Of a DNA stretch of 64,000 nucleotides, positions 17,866 through 26,850 are shown in pieces. The notes under the pieces are model-generated. The model had not been told where the DNA came from. It ran no database searches and saw nothing but the letters and a program-made list of their open reading frames with translations. The stretch is from NCBI RefSeq assembly GCF_022347685.1, contig NZ_JAKRGF010000001.1, forward strand, positions 62,001 to 126,000. The letters are read 5' to 3'. A program made the translations under genes and the position numbers. Position 1 is the stretch's first letter; each line of letters starts with the position of its first letter. This DNA is from Thalassobius sp. Cn5-15 (GTDB lineage Bacteria > Pseudomonadota > Alphaproteobacteria > Rhodobacterales > Rhodobacteraceae).

Positions 17866-17925
17866 GACGTGTTGCTAGTCCAAGCCCTCTGGCCTTTGCA
17901 AGCCTGTGCGGGCTAAGTTCGCCGC

Positions 17926-19725
17926 ATGAAACTGATTTCCAATCCTTTCGCCCTGCGCCGGTGGCTGATCATTGTGTTGTTCCTGCTGGCTGTCGTGGCC
18001 ATTTCGGGTGGGGTTTGGCGCTATGGCTATGTGCAGGCGTTGGGGCAATTGGCGCAGCGCGGGCGTGTCGATCTGGCGCTGGCGACGGACCGGTTGACGG
18101 GGCAGTTGCAGCAATACCAACAGCTGGCCGTCCTGACCGCCGATCATCCGGTGGTGCGCGATGTGCTGGCTGGCGCGGGGCCTGAACGGGCAGAACAGCT
18201 GTTGTTGAAAGCGGCCGATAAAACCGCCGCGCTGGATCTGGTGGTGGTGGATCCGAACGGCTTTGTGATCGTTTCTGCCAACAATTTAACTGCACGTAAT
18301 TTGTCGGATCGCGCCCACTGGCGCCGAGCGCTTCAGGGGGCGATGGGCGAAGAACACGGTGTCATCAACGCCACCGGCCAGCGTACTTATTCGTTTGCTG
18401 CGCCTGTTTTCAGTGCGGATAATGCGGACAAGGGCAAGGTGCAGGGCGCTCTTATCGTGGTCGCTAACATTGATCGGATCGAGGAAGAATGGCGGGGGGC
18501 GCGGCCTTCTATCTTTTTCACCAATACGGGTACAGACACAGGCGCAGGTACAGGCGGCGAGGTTTTTATCACCAACCGCTCTGAACTTCTTTACTGGCGG
18601 CGGCAGGCGGATGGGCAATTGATCCCCAACACTGGCGTCAGCACCTCTTTCGGGGCGCGCAACGTCGGCGGGTATGAATTGTGGTTGACCGATTGGTCGG
18701 CCTATGTGCCCGCGCGTGGCCTGCATCTGGAACAGGATCTGCCTGCGATTGCTATGCGGGCGGAGGCCTTGATTGATGTGGATCCTGCCCGCCGTCTGGC
18801 AGGGTTGCAGGCGGCGGTGGTGGCGGCGGTTTTTCTGACCTTCGGGGCGCTGACGTTGATTGCCACCACACGGCGCGATGCGCTGGCGCAGGCCAACGCT
18901 GTCTTGGAAGATCGCGTTGCTGCCCGCACCAAAGAATTGTCGCAAGCCAATGACAGCCTGCGCGGTGAAGTGTCCGAACGGATCGCGGCAGAAGGGGCGT
19001 TGAAAAAGGCGCAGGATGATCTGGTGCAGGCGGGTAAATTGTCGGCGCTGGGCCAGATGTCCGCAGGGATCAGTCATGAGCTGAACCAGCCCTTGATGGC
19101 CATCCGTCAATATGCCGAAAACGGCAGTGCCTTTATGGAACGTGGTCGGCCGGAGCGGGCGGAGGAAAACCTGTCGCGCATTGCCGACATGGCCGCGCGC
19201 ATGGCGCGGATCATCAAAAACCTGCGCGCCTTTGCCCGCAATGAGAGTGAACCTGTCGGGCAGATCGATTTGCTGCACGTGGTGAACACTGCAGTAGAGT
19301 TGACAGAGGCGCGGCTGAAGGCGGATGAGGTGACGCTCAACTGGGATGCAGGCGCTACGGACAGCCCTCTGTGGGTCCGCGCCGGTGATGTACGGCTGAC
19401 GCAGGTACTGGTGAACCTGATCAACAATGCCGCCGATGCGATGCTGGATCAGTCCGAGCGGCGGGTGGATATCGAAATCACAGCACAGCCGCGCCCAACC
19501 ATTACGGTGCGCGATATCGGTCCCGGACTGAAAGAGCCTGACAAAGTTTTTGAGCCGTTTTATTCCACCAAAACGGTCGGCAGTTCCGAAGGGATGGGGC
19601 TGGGGCTGTCGATCTCTTATGGTTTGGTGCAAAGCTTTGGCGGCAGGATCCGGGGCAGCAATGGCGCAACGGGGGCGATGTTCACGGTAGAGCTGGAGCC
19701 GTGGGGTGAAGGGAATACAGGATGA
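17926..19725 (+). CDS. dctB: DctB-like C4-dicarboxylate sensor histidine kinase
   Basis: A 599-residue membrane sensor. It has an N-terminal membrane helix (about 13-31), a periplasmic double-PAS sensing region with DctB-type text (LVVVDPNGFVIVSANNLTAR, RAHWRRALQG), a second helix about 291-307, a coiled linker, HisKA with GISHELNQPLMAIRQY (His384), and HATPase with NLINNAADAM and GMGLGLSISYGLVQSFGG. It overlaps dctD by the 4-base ATGA. The dctPQM transporter follows 2.5 kb downstream, which supports sensing of succinate, malate or fumarate. Confidence 0.88.
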   Translation: MKLISNPFALRRWLIIVLFLLAVVAISGGVWRYGYVQALGQLAQRGRVDLALATDRLTGQLQQYQQLAVLTADHPVVRDVLAGAGPERAEQLLLKAADKTAALDLVVVDPNGFVIVSANNLTARNLSDRAHWRRALQGAMGEEHGVINATGQRTYSFAAPVFSADNADKGKVQGALIVVANIDRIEEEWRGARPSIFFTNTGTDTGAGTGGEVFITNRSELLYWRRQADGQLIPNTGVSTSFGARNVGGYELWLTDWSAYVPARGLHLEQDLPAIAMRAEALIDVDPARRLAGLQAAVVAAVFLTFGALTLIATTRRDALAQANAVLEDRVAARTKELSQANDSLRGEVSERIAAEGALKKAQDDLVQAGKLSALGQMSAGISHELNQPLMAIRQYAENGSAFMERGRPERAEENLSRIADMAARMARIIKNLRAFARNESEPVGQIDLLHVVNTAVELTEARLKADEVTLNWDAGATDSPLWVRAGDVRLTQVLVNLINNAADAMLDQSERRVDIEITAQPRPTITVRDIGPGLKEPDKVFEPFYSTKTVGSSEGMGLGLSISYGLVQSFGGRIRGSNGATGAMFTVELEPWGEGNTG

Positions 19726-20972
19726 CAGAAGCCACAACCATTCGCCGCGTACTGGTGGTCGACGACGATGCTGCGGTGCGCGATGCACTGGCACAAACGC
19801 TGGAACTGGCAGATCTGGACCCGCTGCCGGTGGGGTCCTTTATCGAGGCGAAAGATCACATCGCCGCCGATTTTGCCGGTGTGGTGTTGTCGGACATCCG
19901 CATGCCGGGGCGTGACGGGTTTCACCTGTTGACGCACACCCAGACGATTGATGCGGAATTGCCGGTGATCTTGCTGACGGGCGAAGGCGATATTCCGATG
20001 GCGGTGCAGGCGATGCGGCAGGGGGCATTTGGTTTTCTGGAAAAACCCTGCGCCACCGCCGATCTGTTGGCGGCATTGGAGCGGGCGTTAAAAACCCGTG
20101 AAATGGTACTGGAAAACCGCCGGATGAAGGCGCAGTTGGAAACCGGTGATGCGGCGGCGCGGATGATCTACGGTCAATCCGATCTGTCAGAGGGCTTGCG
20201 CAACCGTGCCCGTCTGGCAGCACGGGCTGGCACGGATGTGCTGGTCAGCGGAGCGCCGGGGTCAGGTATCTATAAGGTGGCAGAGGTCATTCACCTGACC
20301 TCCGCGCAGGCCAAAGGCCCGTTTGTGAAACGTGCAGCCCCCACGCTGGACCGTGCAGCGTTGAGTGATGTGGTGGCGGCGGCGCAGGGCGGGACATTGT
20401 TCCTTGATGATTTGGGCGGTCTGGCGCTGGACGTGCAAAGCGCCCTGATCGAGGCGCTGGAGGAGGGCGATTTGCGCCTCATTGGCGGCACCACGCAGGA
20501 TCTGAGCGCCGCGGTAGAGGCGGGTCATCTATTGGCGGATCTCTATTACCGGATTGAGGTGATGAAAGTGCGGGTGCCGTCGCTGAAGGAAAGGCCCGAA
20601 GATATTCCAGTGCTGTTTAGACGTTACGTGGCACAGGCGGCGGAACAATCGGGATTACTGGCGCCTGAAGTGTCCTCAGACCTTTTGGCGGATTTGATGG
20701 CCCGCGATTGGCCCGGCAATGCCCGCGCATTGATGAGTGCTGCGATGCGTTTTGTCCTTGGGGAGGAAACCGGCACAGGCGAGGACAGTGTCGATCTGGG
20801 GCTGGCCGAACAGATGGCGCGGGTGGAACGATCGCTGTTGATCGCCGCCCTGCGTCGGGCGGAGGGACGCGCCAGCGCGGCGGCCAAGGCGTTGAAGCTA
20901 CCGCGCAAGACTTTCTATGACAAACTGGCCCGATACGGCCTGAAACCGGAACAGTTTCGCGCCGAGGGCTAA
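19722..20972 (+). CDS. dctD: DctD-like response regulator with degenerate AAA+ domain
   Basis: The 416-residue partner of DctB. The receiver domain has VVLSDIRMPGRDG with Asp58 and the conserved Lys in EKPCATADL. The central NtrC-type AAA+ domain is degenerate. The Walker A loop reads GAPGSGIYK (177-185) with Ile183 where the ATP-binding Lys should be. The sigma-54-contacting GAFTGA loop is missing, the stretch that should hold it reading KRAAPTLDRAALSDV. Walker B is LFLDDLGG rather than LDEI. The C-terminal Fis-type HTH (AAAKALKLPRKTFYDKLARY) is intact. It probably binds DNA and acts without sigma-54, as Rhodobacter NtrC is known to do (inference). Confidence 0.86.
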   Translation: MTEATTIRRVLVVDDDAAVRDALAQTLELADLDPLPVGSFIEAKDHIAADFAGVVLSDIRMPGRDGFHLLTHTQTIDAELPVILLTGEGDIPMAVQAMRQGAFGFLEKPCATADLLAALERALKTREMVLENRRMKAQLETGDAAARMIYGQSDLSEGLRNRARLAARAGTDVLVSGAPGSGIYKVAEVIHLTSAQAKGPFVKRAAPTLDRAALSDVVAAAQGGTLFLDDLGGLALDVQSALIEALEEGDLRLIGGTTQDLSAAVEAGHLLADLYYRIEVMKVRVPSLKERPEDIPVLFRRYVAQAAEQSGLLAPEVSSDLLADLMARDWPGNARALMSAAMRFVLGEETGTGEDSVDLGLAEQMARVERSLLIAALRRAEGRASAAAKALKLPRKTFYDKLARYGLKPEQFRAEG

Positions 20973-21214
20973 TCAGCCTGACAGTCAGCATACAGTCACC
21001 ATAAATTTCGATCATCCCAAGGGTGTGTCGGGCTTTGTCTCTGTCTATCGGCGGTTTTCTTCCTATCTGTGTTACAGTGCCATAATCATCTTTGTGATTT
21101 CGCTGTCATCCGTGATGTTGGCGCTCTTTCCGACTGCAACGCTTTTCACTGGCGCGCTGTGCCCGTGCCGTATGCTTGCAGGCGGAGGGGCGTAAATGTG
21201 AGAGAGGTGAGCAA

Positions 21215-22012
21215 ATGAAACAAATGATAAAAACAGCAGCGTTGTCCGGCGGTATTATCCTGGCAGCGACCTTGACGGCAGCTGTCGGCGTTCAGGCTGA
21301 ATGGGCAAAGCCCAAGGTTTTTTCTAGTGGATCCCAATTGGTGTTTTCGGATTCACAATGGGAGAATATCCGTATTTATGACAACTGCAGCATGAAGCGT
21401 AAAATCCGGATGTCCAAACGTCTGGAGAAAGCAGAGCAAGCAGATGGCCGCCGCTATCTACGCTTTACTTTGCGCGATGGGGACAAGGGCGCCTGCGGCG
21501 CAGATAATAAGCCCAATGATATGTCGCCGTTCCGTGAGCGGGTGGAGTTGAAGCAAAAGGAAATCCTTGCCCGCAATGCCCGGTATAGCGCCAGCTTTGA
21601 TGTGCGCTTTATGGACGGATTTGATGGTCATCGCGAAACCTTTTGGCAGCTGCACAGTTGGGATAGATCATGCAAATCGAAACCGCCGATGCGGTTCATG
21701 TTCCGCGACGGTTTGTTGTCGATGCAGCCACTATTGGATGGCAAATACAAAGCACCGGCGCCAACAGCCATTCATCTGGACGAGTTGAAGGGCCGTTGGC
21801 AGCGGTTCCGGGTGGAGTTTGACACCGCTGACAGGGGGATGATGCAGCTGTTTGTCAATGATACATTGGTTGCGGACACGCCCTTTGAAATGGCCGACTG
21901 CGCTGTGCCGCATATGAAGTTCGGCATCTACCGTCATGCAGCCGCAGAGGGGACAGAGAACCCGACATCGGTTGTTGATTTCTCCTATCTCAAGGTGCAG
22001 CGGTTGAAGTAA
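21215..22012 (+). CDS. Secreted polysaccharide lyase-like protein (ConA-type fold)
   Basis: A 265-residue exported protein with a Sec signal ending near VQAEWA (residues 1-28). The body looks like the concanavalin-like jelly-roll of heparin-lyase-I-like families: FRERVELKQ (106-114), a ASFDVRFMDGFDG strand, FWQLHSW (143-149), GRWQRFRVEFDTADRG and a final GIYRH strand. In related lyases the R-x-E and Q-x-H residues line the sugar groove. Four or five cysteines may form disulfides. GAGAGGTGAG precedes the ATG; the longer frame from 21176 is not used. Substrate unknown; a lectin-like role is the main alternative. Confidence 0.6.
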   Translation: MKQMIKTAALSGGIILAATLTAAVGVQAEWAKPKVFSSGSQLVFSDSQWENIRIYDNCSMKRKIRMSKRLEKAEQADGRRYLRFTLRDGDKGACGADNKPNDMSPFRERVELKQKEILARNARYSASFDVRFMDGFDGHRETFWQLHSWDRSCKSKPPMRFMFRDGLLSMQPLLDGKYKAPAPTAIHLDELKGRWQRFRVEFDTADRGMMQLFVNDTLVADTPFEMADCAVPHMKFGIYRHAAAEGTENPTSVVDFSYLKVQRLK

Positions 22013-22055
22013 TACCAACGGATCTGTGCGGATTTTCGCACAAACACGGATTAAG

Positions 22056-22084
22056 GCTGTGCGGGAAACCGCACAGCTTTTTTG
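22056..22084 (+). terminator. Rho-independent terminator after the lyase-like gene
   Basis: GCTGTGCGG (22056-22064) pairs with CCGCACAGC (22069-22077) around a GAAA tetraloop, followed by six T residues. Confidence 0.88.
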
Positions 22085-22263
22085 TTTTTGGGGTATTCGG
22101 CGGCTGCGCGGGAATAAAAAGCCGTTTTTTGACAGTACTTTGAACGAAAATATCCCGCCCCGCTCACTTTTCCTTGAGACAAGACTGTCGATTGGAAATT
22201 CTAGCCCCGTCGCACCCGGAGGGGGTGCTTACGACTTCAGATGATCTCTCGGGAGGAGATACA

Positions 22264-23271
22264 ATGAAATATTTTACCACCGCTGCGGCCGCGCTGGCCC
22301 TGTCTGTTTCTGCTTCGGCTGTGTTTGCAGCAGGCGCCTGTGATGACGGTGAAATCGTCATCAAGTTCAGCCACGTCACCAACACCGACAAGCACCCCAA
22401 AGGCATCGCGGCATCGCTGCTTGAAAAGCGTGTGAACGAGGAAATGAACGGCAAGGCCTGCCTTGAAGTGTTCCCGAACTCGACCCTTTACAACGACAAC
22501 CAGGTTCTGGAAGCCATGCTGCAGGGCGACGTGCAGCTGGCCGCGCCGTCGCTGTCGAAGTTCGAGCAGTTCACCAAACAATTCCGCATTTTCGATCTGC
22601 CGTTCATGTTTAAGAACGTCGACGCAGTTGATGAATTCCAGAACTCCGCCAACGGTCAGGCGATGAAGGAATCGATGACACGTCGTGGTCTGCTGGGTCT
22701 GGCGTTCTGGCACAACGGCATGAAGCAGATGTCGGCGAACAAGCCGCTGGAACTGCCCACCGATGCATCTGGCCTGAAATTCCGCGTTCAGAACTCCGAA
22801 GTGCTGAAAGCGCAGATGGCGGCGCTGGGCGGCAGCCCGCAGCCGATGGCCTTCTCCGAAGTATACGGCGCGCTGCAAACCGGCGTTGTGGACGGTCAGG
22901 AAAACACCTGGTCCAACATCTACGGCAAGAAGTTCTTCGAGGTGCAGGACGGCGTGACCGAAACCAACCACGGCATTCTGGACTATCTGGTTGTGACCTC
23001 GACCGATTTCTGGGACTCGCTGCCGGATGATGTGCGCGACCAGCTGGCCACCATCATCTCTGAGGTGACCGAGGTACGTAACGCAGAATCCACCGTTGTG
23101 AACGCAGCGGCGAAACAGTCGGTGATTGACGCAGGCGGCACCGTGCGTGCGCTGAGCGATGACCAGCGCGCTGTTTGGGTCGAAGCGATGAAGCCGGTTT
23201 GGGAACAGTTCAAAGGTGACGTTGGCGAAGACAACATCGCAGCAGCCCAAGCGATCAACGCCAAACACTAA
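22264..23271 (+). CDS. dctP: TRAP transporter substrate-binding protein DctP
   Basis: The periplasmic receptor of a TRAP importer, 335 residues, with a Sec signal (about residues 1-23, AVFAAGA). DctP family text is clear: IKFSHVTNTDKHPKGIAASL, a carboxylate-binding Arg in GLKFRVQNSEV, ALQTGVVDGQENTWSNIY, and HGILDYLVV. GGGAGGAG lies 6 bases before the ATG at 22264; the frame from 22174 includes leader sequence. A hairpin GCACCC/GGGTGC sits in the leader (22212-22228). I could not find a -24/-12 sigma-54 promoter, which fits the degenerate DctD upstream. Likely ligand is a C4-dicarboxylate. Confidence 0.92.
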   Translation: MKYFTTAAAALALSVSASAVFAAGACDDGEIVIKFSHVTNTDKHPKGIAASLLEKRVNEEMNGKACLEVFPNSTLYNDNQVLEAMLQGDVQLAAPSLSKFEQFTKQFRIFDLPFMFKNVDAVDEFQNSANGQAMKESMTRRGLLGLAFWHNGMKQMSANKPLELPTDASGLKFRVQNSEVLKAQMAALGGSPQPMAFSEVYGALQTGVVDGQENTWSNIYGKKFFEVQDGVTETNHGILDYLVVTSTDFWDSLPDDVRDQLATIISEVTEVRNAESTVVNAAAKQSVIDAGGTVRALSDDQRAVWVEAMKPVWEQFKGDVGEDNIAAAQAINAKH

Positions 23272-23288
23272 GCGTTAGCAACAATCTG

Positions 23289-23323
23289 AAAACCCGGTCC
23301 GCAGGTATCGGGCCGGGTTTTCT
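23289..23323 (+). terminator. Intra-operon terminator between dctP and dctQ
   Basis: AAAACCCGG (23289-23297) pairs with CCGGGTTTT (23313-23321). Partial termination here would make the binding protein more abundant than the membrane subunits. Confidence 0.75.
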
Positions 23324-23354
23324 ATATCCGAAATTCCGAAGGAAGGGGCGGGAC

Positions 23355-24035
23355 ATGTCGGGACATTACACACCCAAATCCGCATTTTCGCGGTTTGTGC
23401 ACGAGTTTGAGGAAACCTTTATCGCGATCATTCTGGGGCTGATGACCATCATCACCTTTATCAACGTGATCCTGCGCTATGGGTTTAACACCGGTTTGAT
23501 CTGGGGGCTGGAGGCAACGGCGTTTTTGTTTGCCTGGCTGGTTCTCTTTGGCATGAGCTACGCGGTGAAAGTGACCGCGCATCTTGGCGTGGATGCGGTG
23601 CTGAATGCAGTGCCGTCGCGCGTGCGCCGTATTATGGGGCTGATCACTGTGGCGATCTGCATCGCCTATGCGTTCCTGCTGCTGAAAGGCGCATGGGACT
23701 ATTGGGCACCGTTTGCGGGCTTTGATGCCACCACGGGGCGCTGGTTTCCTACCGGTTTTGCCAACAGCCGTGATCAGGCCTGGTATGAGGTCGGCGACAT
23801 CTACATGGTCGACTGGCTGCGCTTTATCGAGCCGATTTTCAACGCGGGCGAAGCTTATGAGAAGCTGCCGCGTTTCATTCCCTACGTGATGCTGCCCATT
23901 GGTGCTGCGCTGTTGTTTTTCCGTGTGCTTCAGGCCTCTTGGCGCCTGATCAGCGGTCAGCAGGACAGCCTGATCGTCAGCCACGAAGCCGAAGACGCGG
24001 TCGAAGATGTCCGCCACCACAACGCTGAGGACTGA
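23355..24035 (+). CDS. dctQ: TRAP transporter small permease DctQ
   Basis: The small membrane subunit (226 residues) with four predicted helices. The family pattern is visible: EETFIAIILGLMTIITFINVILRY, then GLEATAFLFAWLVLFGMSYAVK. An insertion of about 60 residues between helices 3 and 4 (about 117-178) is rich in aromatic residues and longer than in the smallest DctQ proteins. AAGGAAGGGG precedes the ATG. It is followed 5 bases later by dctM. Confidence 0.92.
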   Translation: MSGHYTPKSAFSRFVHEFEETFIAIILGLMTIITFINVILRYGFNTGLIWGLEATAFLFAWLVLFGMSYAVKVTAHLGVDAVLNAVPSRVRRIMGLITVAICIAYAFLLLKGAWDYWAPFAGFDATTGRWFPTGFANSRDQAWYEVGDIYMVDWLRFIEPIFNAGEAYEKLPRFIPYVMLPIGAALLFFRVLQASWRLISGQQDSLIVSHEAEDAVEDVRHHNAED

Positions 24036-24040
24036 GTCAG

Positions 24041-25417
24041 ATGGAAGTTCTTGTTCTCTTTTCTATGATCGTCGGCCTGTTGCTGATCGGTGTTCCGATC
24101 GCCATTTCGCTGGGTTTTTCGTCGATCATTTTCTTGCTGGTTCTGTCCGACACCTCACTGGCGTCAATCGCACAGACCATGTTTCAGGCGATGGCGGGGC
24201 ATTATACCCTGCTGGCGATCCCGTTCTTCATCCTTGCCTCCAGCTTTATGTCGACCGGTGGCGTGGCGAAACGGATCATCCGCTTTTCGATCGCCATTGT
24301 CGGCCACTTCCCCGGTGGTCTGGCCATTGCGGGCGTCTTTGCCTGTATGCTGTTTGCAGCGCTGTCGGGGTCGTCGCCTGCAACGGTTGTCGCGATCGGG
24401 TCGATCGTAATCGCGGGCATGCGTCAGGTTGGCTATTCCAAAGACTTCGCCGCTGGTGTGATTGCCAACGCGGGCACGCTGGGCATCCTGATCCCGCCGT
24501 CCATCGTGATGGTTGTTTACGCTTCGGCGGTTGAGGTGTCCGTTGGCCGGATGTTCCTTGCAGGTGTGATCCCCGGTCTGATGGCAGGGTCGATGTTGAT
24601 GATCACCATCTATGTGATCGCCCGTATCCGCAACCTGCCCAAAGGTGACTGGCAGGGCTGGGGTGAGGTCTTTGCCTCTGGCATGGACGCGATCTGGGGG
24701 CTGTTCCTGATCGTAATCATTCTGGGCGGCATCTACGGTGGTATCTTCACCCCGACCGAAGCGGCTGCTGTGGCCGCGGTCTATGCCTTCCTGATCTCCA
24801 GCTTTGTTTACCGCGACATGGGACCGCTCAGCCGTCCTGAGGGGCAGGCAAACCTGACGCTGTTGCAGAAACCGCTTGCGCTGATTACCGCGTTTTTCCA
24901 CCGCGACACCAAGAACACCCTGTTCGAGGCAGGCAAGCTGACAGTCACGCTGATGTTTATCATCGCCAATGCGCTGATCCTGAAGCACGTGCTGACCGAT
25001 GAACAGATCCCGCAGCAGCTGGCCAGCGCTATGCTGGACGCAGGTCTGGGGCCGGTGATGTTCCTGGTGATCGTGAACGTGATCCTGCTGATCGGCGGTC
25101 AGTTTATGGAGCCATCGGGCCTCTTGGTCATCGTGGCACCGCTGGTGTTCCCGATCGCGATTGAACTGGGCATCGACCCGATTCATCTGGGCATCATCAT
25201 GGTGGTGAACATGGAAATCGGTATGATCACCCCGCCGGTTGGTCTGAACCTCTTCGTCACCTCTGGCGTTGCTGGCATGCCGATGATGCGGGTGGTGAAG
25301 GCGGCGCTGCCGTTCCTTGCGGTGCTCTTCGTCTTCCTGATTATGGTGACCTATATCCCTGCGATCTCGACCTTCCTGCCCAACCATTTCATGGGACCGG
25401 AAATCATTACCAAATGA
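24041..25417 (+). CDS. dctM: TRAP transporter large permease DctM
   Basis: The sodium-coupled large membrane subunit, 458 residues with about 12 helices. Signature regions include LLIGVPIAISLGFSSIIFLL, AIPFFILASSFMSTGGVAKR, FAALSGSSPATVVAIGSIVI, GTLGILIPPSIVMVVYA and ITPPVGLNLFVTSG, the usual ion and substrate-pathway motifs of the family. It completes the dctPQM set controlled presumably by the upstream DctB/DctD-like pair. Confidence 0.94.
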   Translation: MEVLVLFSMIVGLLLIGVPIAISLGFSSIIFLLVLSDTSLASIAQTMFQAMAGHYTLLAIPFFILASSFMSTGGVAKRIIRFSIAIVGHFPGGLAIAGVFACMLFAALSGSSPATVVAIGSIVIAGMRQVGYSKDFAAGVIANAGTLGILIPPSIVMVVYASAVEVSVGRMFLAGVIPGLMAGSMLMITIYVIARIRNLPKGDWQGWGEVFASGMDAIWGLFLIVIILGGIYGGIFTPTEAAAVAAVYAFLISSFVYRDMGPLSRPEGQANLTLLQKPLALITAFFHRDTKNTLFEAGKLTVTLMFIIANALILKHVLTDEQIPQQLASAMLDAGLGPVMFLVIVNVILLIGGQFMEPSGLLVIVAPLVFPIAIELGIDPIHLGIIMVVNMEIGMITPPVGLNLFVTSGVAGMPMMRVVKAALPFLAVLFVFLIMVTYIPAISTFLPNHFMGPEIITK

Positions 25418-25440
25418 TCTTGGTCGATATGACAGAAACG

Positions 25441-25470
25441 AAAACGGCGCCCTGTGTGGCGCCGTTTTTA
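25441..25470. terminator. Bidirectional terminator between dctM and tpiA
   Basis: AAAACGGCGCC (25441-25451) pairs with GGCGCCGTTTT (25458-25468), with T runs on both sides, between convergent genes. Confidence 0.88.
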
Positions 25471-25483
25471 TTAAGTCGTTGGG

Positions 25484-25496
25484 GATCATTGAAAGG
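25484..25496 (+). repeat. Partial copy of the GATCATTGAAAGG repeat
   Basis: Only the 13-base right half of the repeat family is conserved; the GAGTATTT half is absent. It lies between dctM and tpiA, downstream of the terminator. Confidence 0.4.
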
Positions 25497-25521
25497 ACGG
25501 TTGTTGCCTTTCTCAGGCCGT

Positions 25522-26271
25522 TCAACTGGCCTCTAGCGCGGTGATAATGCCGCTGAAATCCTCAGCCTTCAGGCTGGCGCCACCAACCAGTGCGCCGTCG
25601 ACGTTGGAAACGGCAAAAATCTCTTCGGCGTTCGTCGGCTTCACCGAACCACCGTAAAGCAGGCGGATTTTATCGGCGAAATCGGCGCCGAAGCGGGCGG
25701 TCAGCTCAGCACGGATGAAATCATGGACTTCCGCTATTTCTGCCAGCGTGGGAATCTTGCCAGTGCCGATGGCCCAAACTGGCTCATAGGCGACAACCAG
25801 CGTGTCAGCCGCCGCGTCAGCGGGGATGGAGCCGGCGAGCTGTGCTTTGATCACGTTGAGGGTTTCGCCACCCTCGCGCTGTGCCAGCGTTTCGCCGATG
25901 CAGACCACGGCGATCAGGCCTGCGGCCTGCACGGTTGTGGTTTTGGCGGCAACCAGCGCGTCCTCTTCGCCGTGGTCCTCGCGCCGTTCAGAATGGCCAA
26001 GGATCACCGCACCGGCACCCGAGTCTCCCAGCATTTCAGCAGAAATATCACCGGTGTGGGCGCCAGAGGTTGCCGTGTGGCAATCCTGGCCGCCAATCAT
26101 CAGGGGGGTGCCGGCGGTTGCGGTTGCAGCCGCGCCAACCAGCGTGGCGGGGGGGCAGATCAGCAGATCAACGGTCGGGGCAGGGTGGCGGTTGATCAGA
26201 TCGTTCAATACCTCGATCTGGGCAGAAAGCCCGTTCATTTTCCAGTTCCCGGCAGCCAGTTTGCGACGCAT
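25522..26271 (-). CDS. tpiA: Triosephosphate isomerase
   Basis: Interconverts dihydroxyacetone phosphate and glyceraldehyde 3-phosphate. The 249-residue TIM barrel has all catalytic residues: Lys in AAGNWKMNG (residues 5-13), His in ILGHSERR, Glu in [11 protein letters not shown], and the phosphate loops LLYGGSV and [17 protein letters not shown] site 7 bases before the ATG at 26271 sets the start; the frame to 26310 adds 13 unrelated residues. In this Entner-Doudoroff organism it serves the lower glycolytic and gluconeogenic route. Confidence 0.97.
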   Translation of the reverse strand: MRRKLAAGNWKMNGLSAQIEVLNDLINRHPAPTVDLLICPPATLVGAAATATAGTPLMIGGQDCHTATSGAHTGDISAEMLGDSGAGAVILGHSERREDHGEEDALVAAKTTTVQAAGLIAVVCIGETLAQREGGETLNVIKAQLAGSIPADAAADTLVVAYEPVWAIGTGKIPTLAEIAEVHDFIRAELTARFGADFADKIRLLYGGSVKPTNAEEIFAVSNVDGALVGGASLKAEDFSGIITALEAS

Positions 26272-26414
26272 AGATATTCCCCTCAACAACAGTTTCTTTT
26301 GGTTCACCACGCGTTTTTCACAGGCGCGTGAACAGTGCTGTCAGTTGCACCAACTGGCAGGTCCAAGGCAAGGGCCGAGGGCGCTAACAATGGGGTATTT
26401 CTATAGGGACTGCG

Positions 26415-26765
26415 TTACATCCCGGCAAATTTGATGGATTCGCCGCAGCCACAGGCCTCTGTTACATTGGGGTTATTGAATTTGAACCCCGCTTCCAGCA
26501 GCGAAACCTCATAGTCGATCTCGGTCCCGAAGAGGAACATCTGCGCCATCGGCGCGATCATCACGCGGGCGCCGTCCTGTTCGACGATCTCATCGTTGGG
26601 GTCGATGGTTTCGGCGTAATCCATGGTGTATTCCATGCCTGCACAACCGCCCTTTTTGACGCCGATGCGCAGCCCCTGATGGCCGTCTTTTTCCATCAGT
26701 TTGGCGATCTGTGCCGCCGCTTTCGGGGTCAGGGTGACAGCCTGTTTGCCGGGGATCGAGAACAT
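26415..26765 (-). CDS. A-type iron-sulfur cluster carrier (ErpA/SufA family)
   Basis: A 116-residue HesB/IscA-family protein that carries Fe-S clusters to apo-enzymes. The three ligand cysteines are Cys41 (GGCAGMEY), Cys105 and Cys107 (EACGCGES). Length and motif spacing are normal. It sits alone, 143 bases from tpiA, with no isc or suf genes beside it. ErpA and SufA cannot be separated from sequence alone, so I leave the symbol open. Confidence 0.92.
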   Translation of the reverse strand: MFSIPGKQAVTLTPKAAAQIAKLMEKDGHQGLRIGVKKGGCAGMEYTMDYAETIDPNDEIVEQDGARVMIAPMAQMFLFGTEIDYEVSLLEAGFKFNNPNVTEACGCGESIKFAGM

Positions 26766-26850
26766 GGATGGGGTCCTTCGGGGTGGTTCGCGCGTTTATC
26801 TGATCTTTATGTAGGTGGAATGATCTGCGATCTCAAGCATCTCGGCCAGA

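Noticed and set aside
18286-19794. 502-codon open frame antisense to dctB
   Set aside because: A shadow of a GC-rich gene: basic, His/Arg/Gln-rich translation without domains, while dctB on the other strand has full domain structure.
22085-22263. Sigma-54 (-24/-12) promoter ahead of dctP
   Set aside because: I looked for TGGCAC-N5-TTGC spacing and found no convincing match by eye.
22237-23268. 343-codon open frame antisense to dctP
   Set aside because: Shadow frame; no domain and no plausible start signal.
24164-25525. 453-codon open frame antisense to dctM
   Set aside because: Shadow frame; the translation is dominated by His, Asp and Arg and has no recognisable fold.
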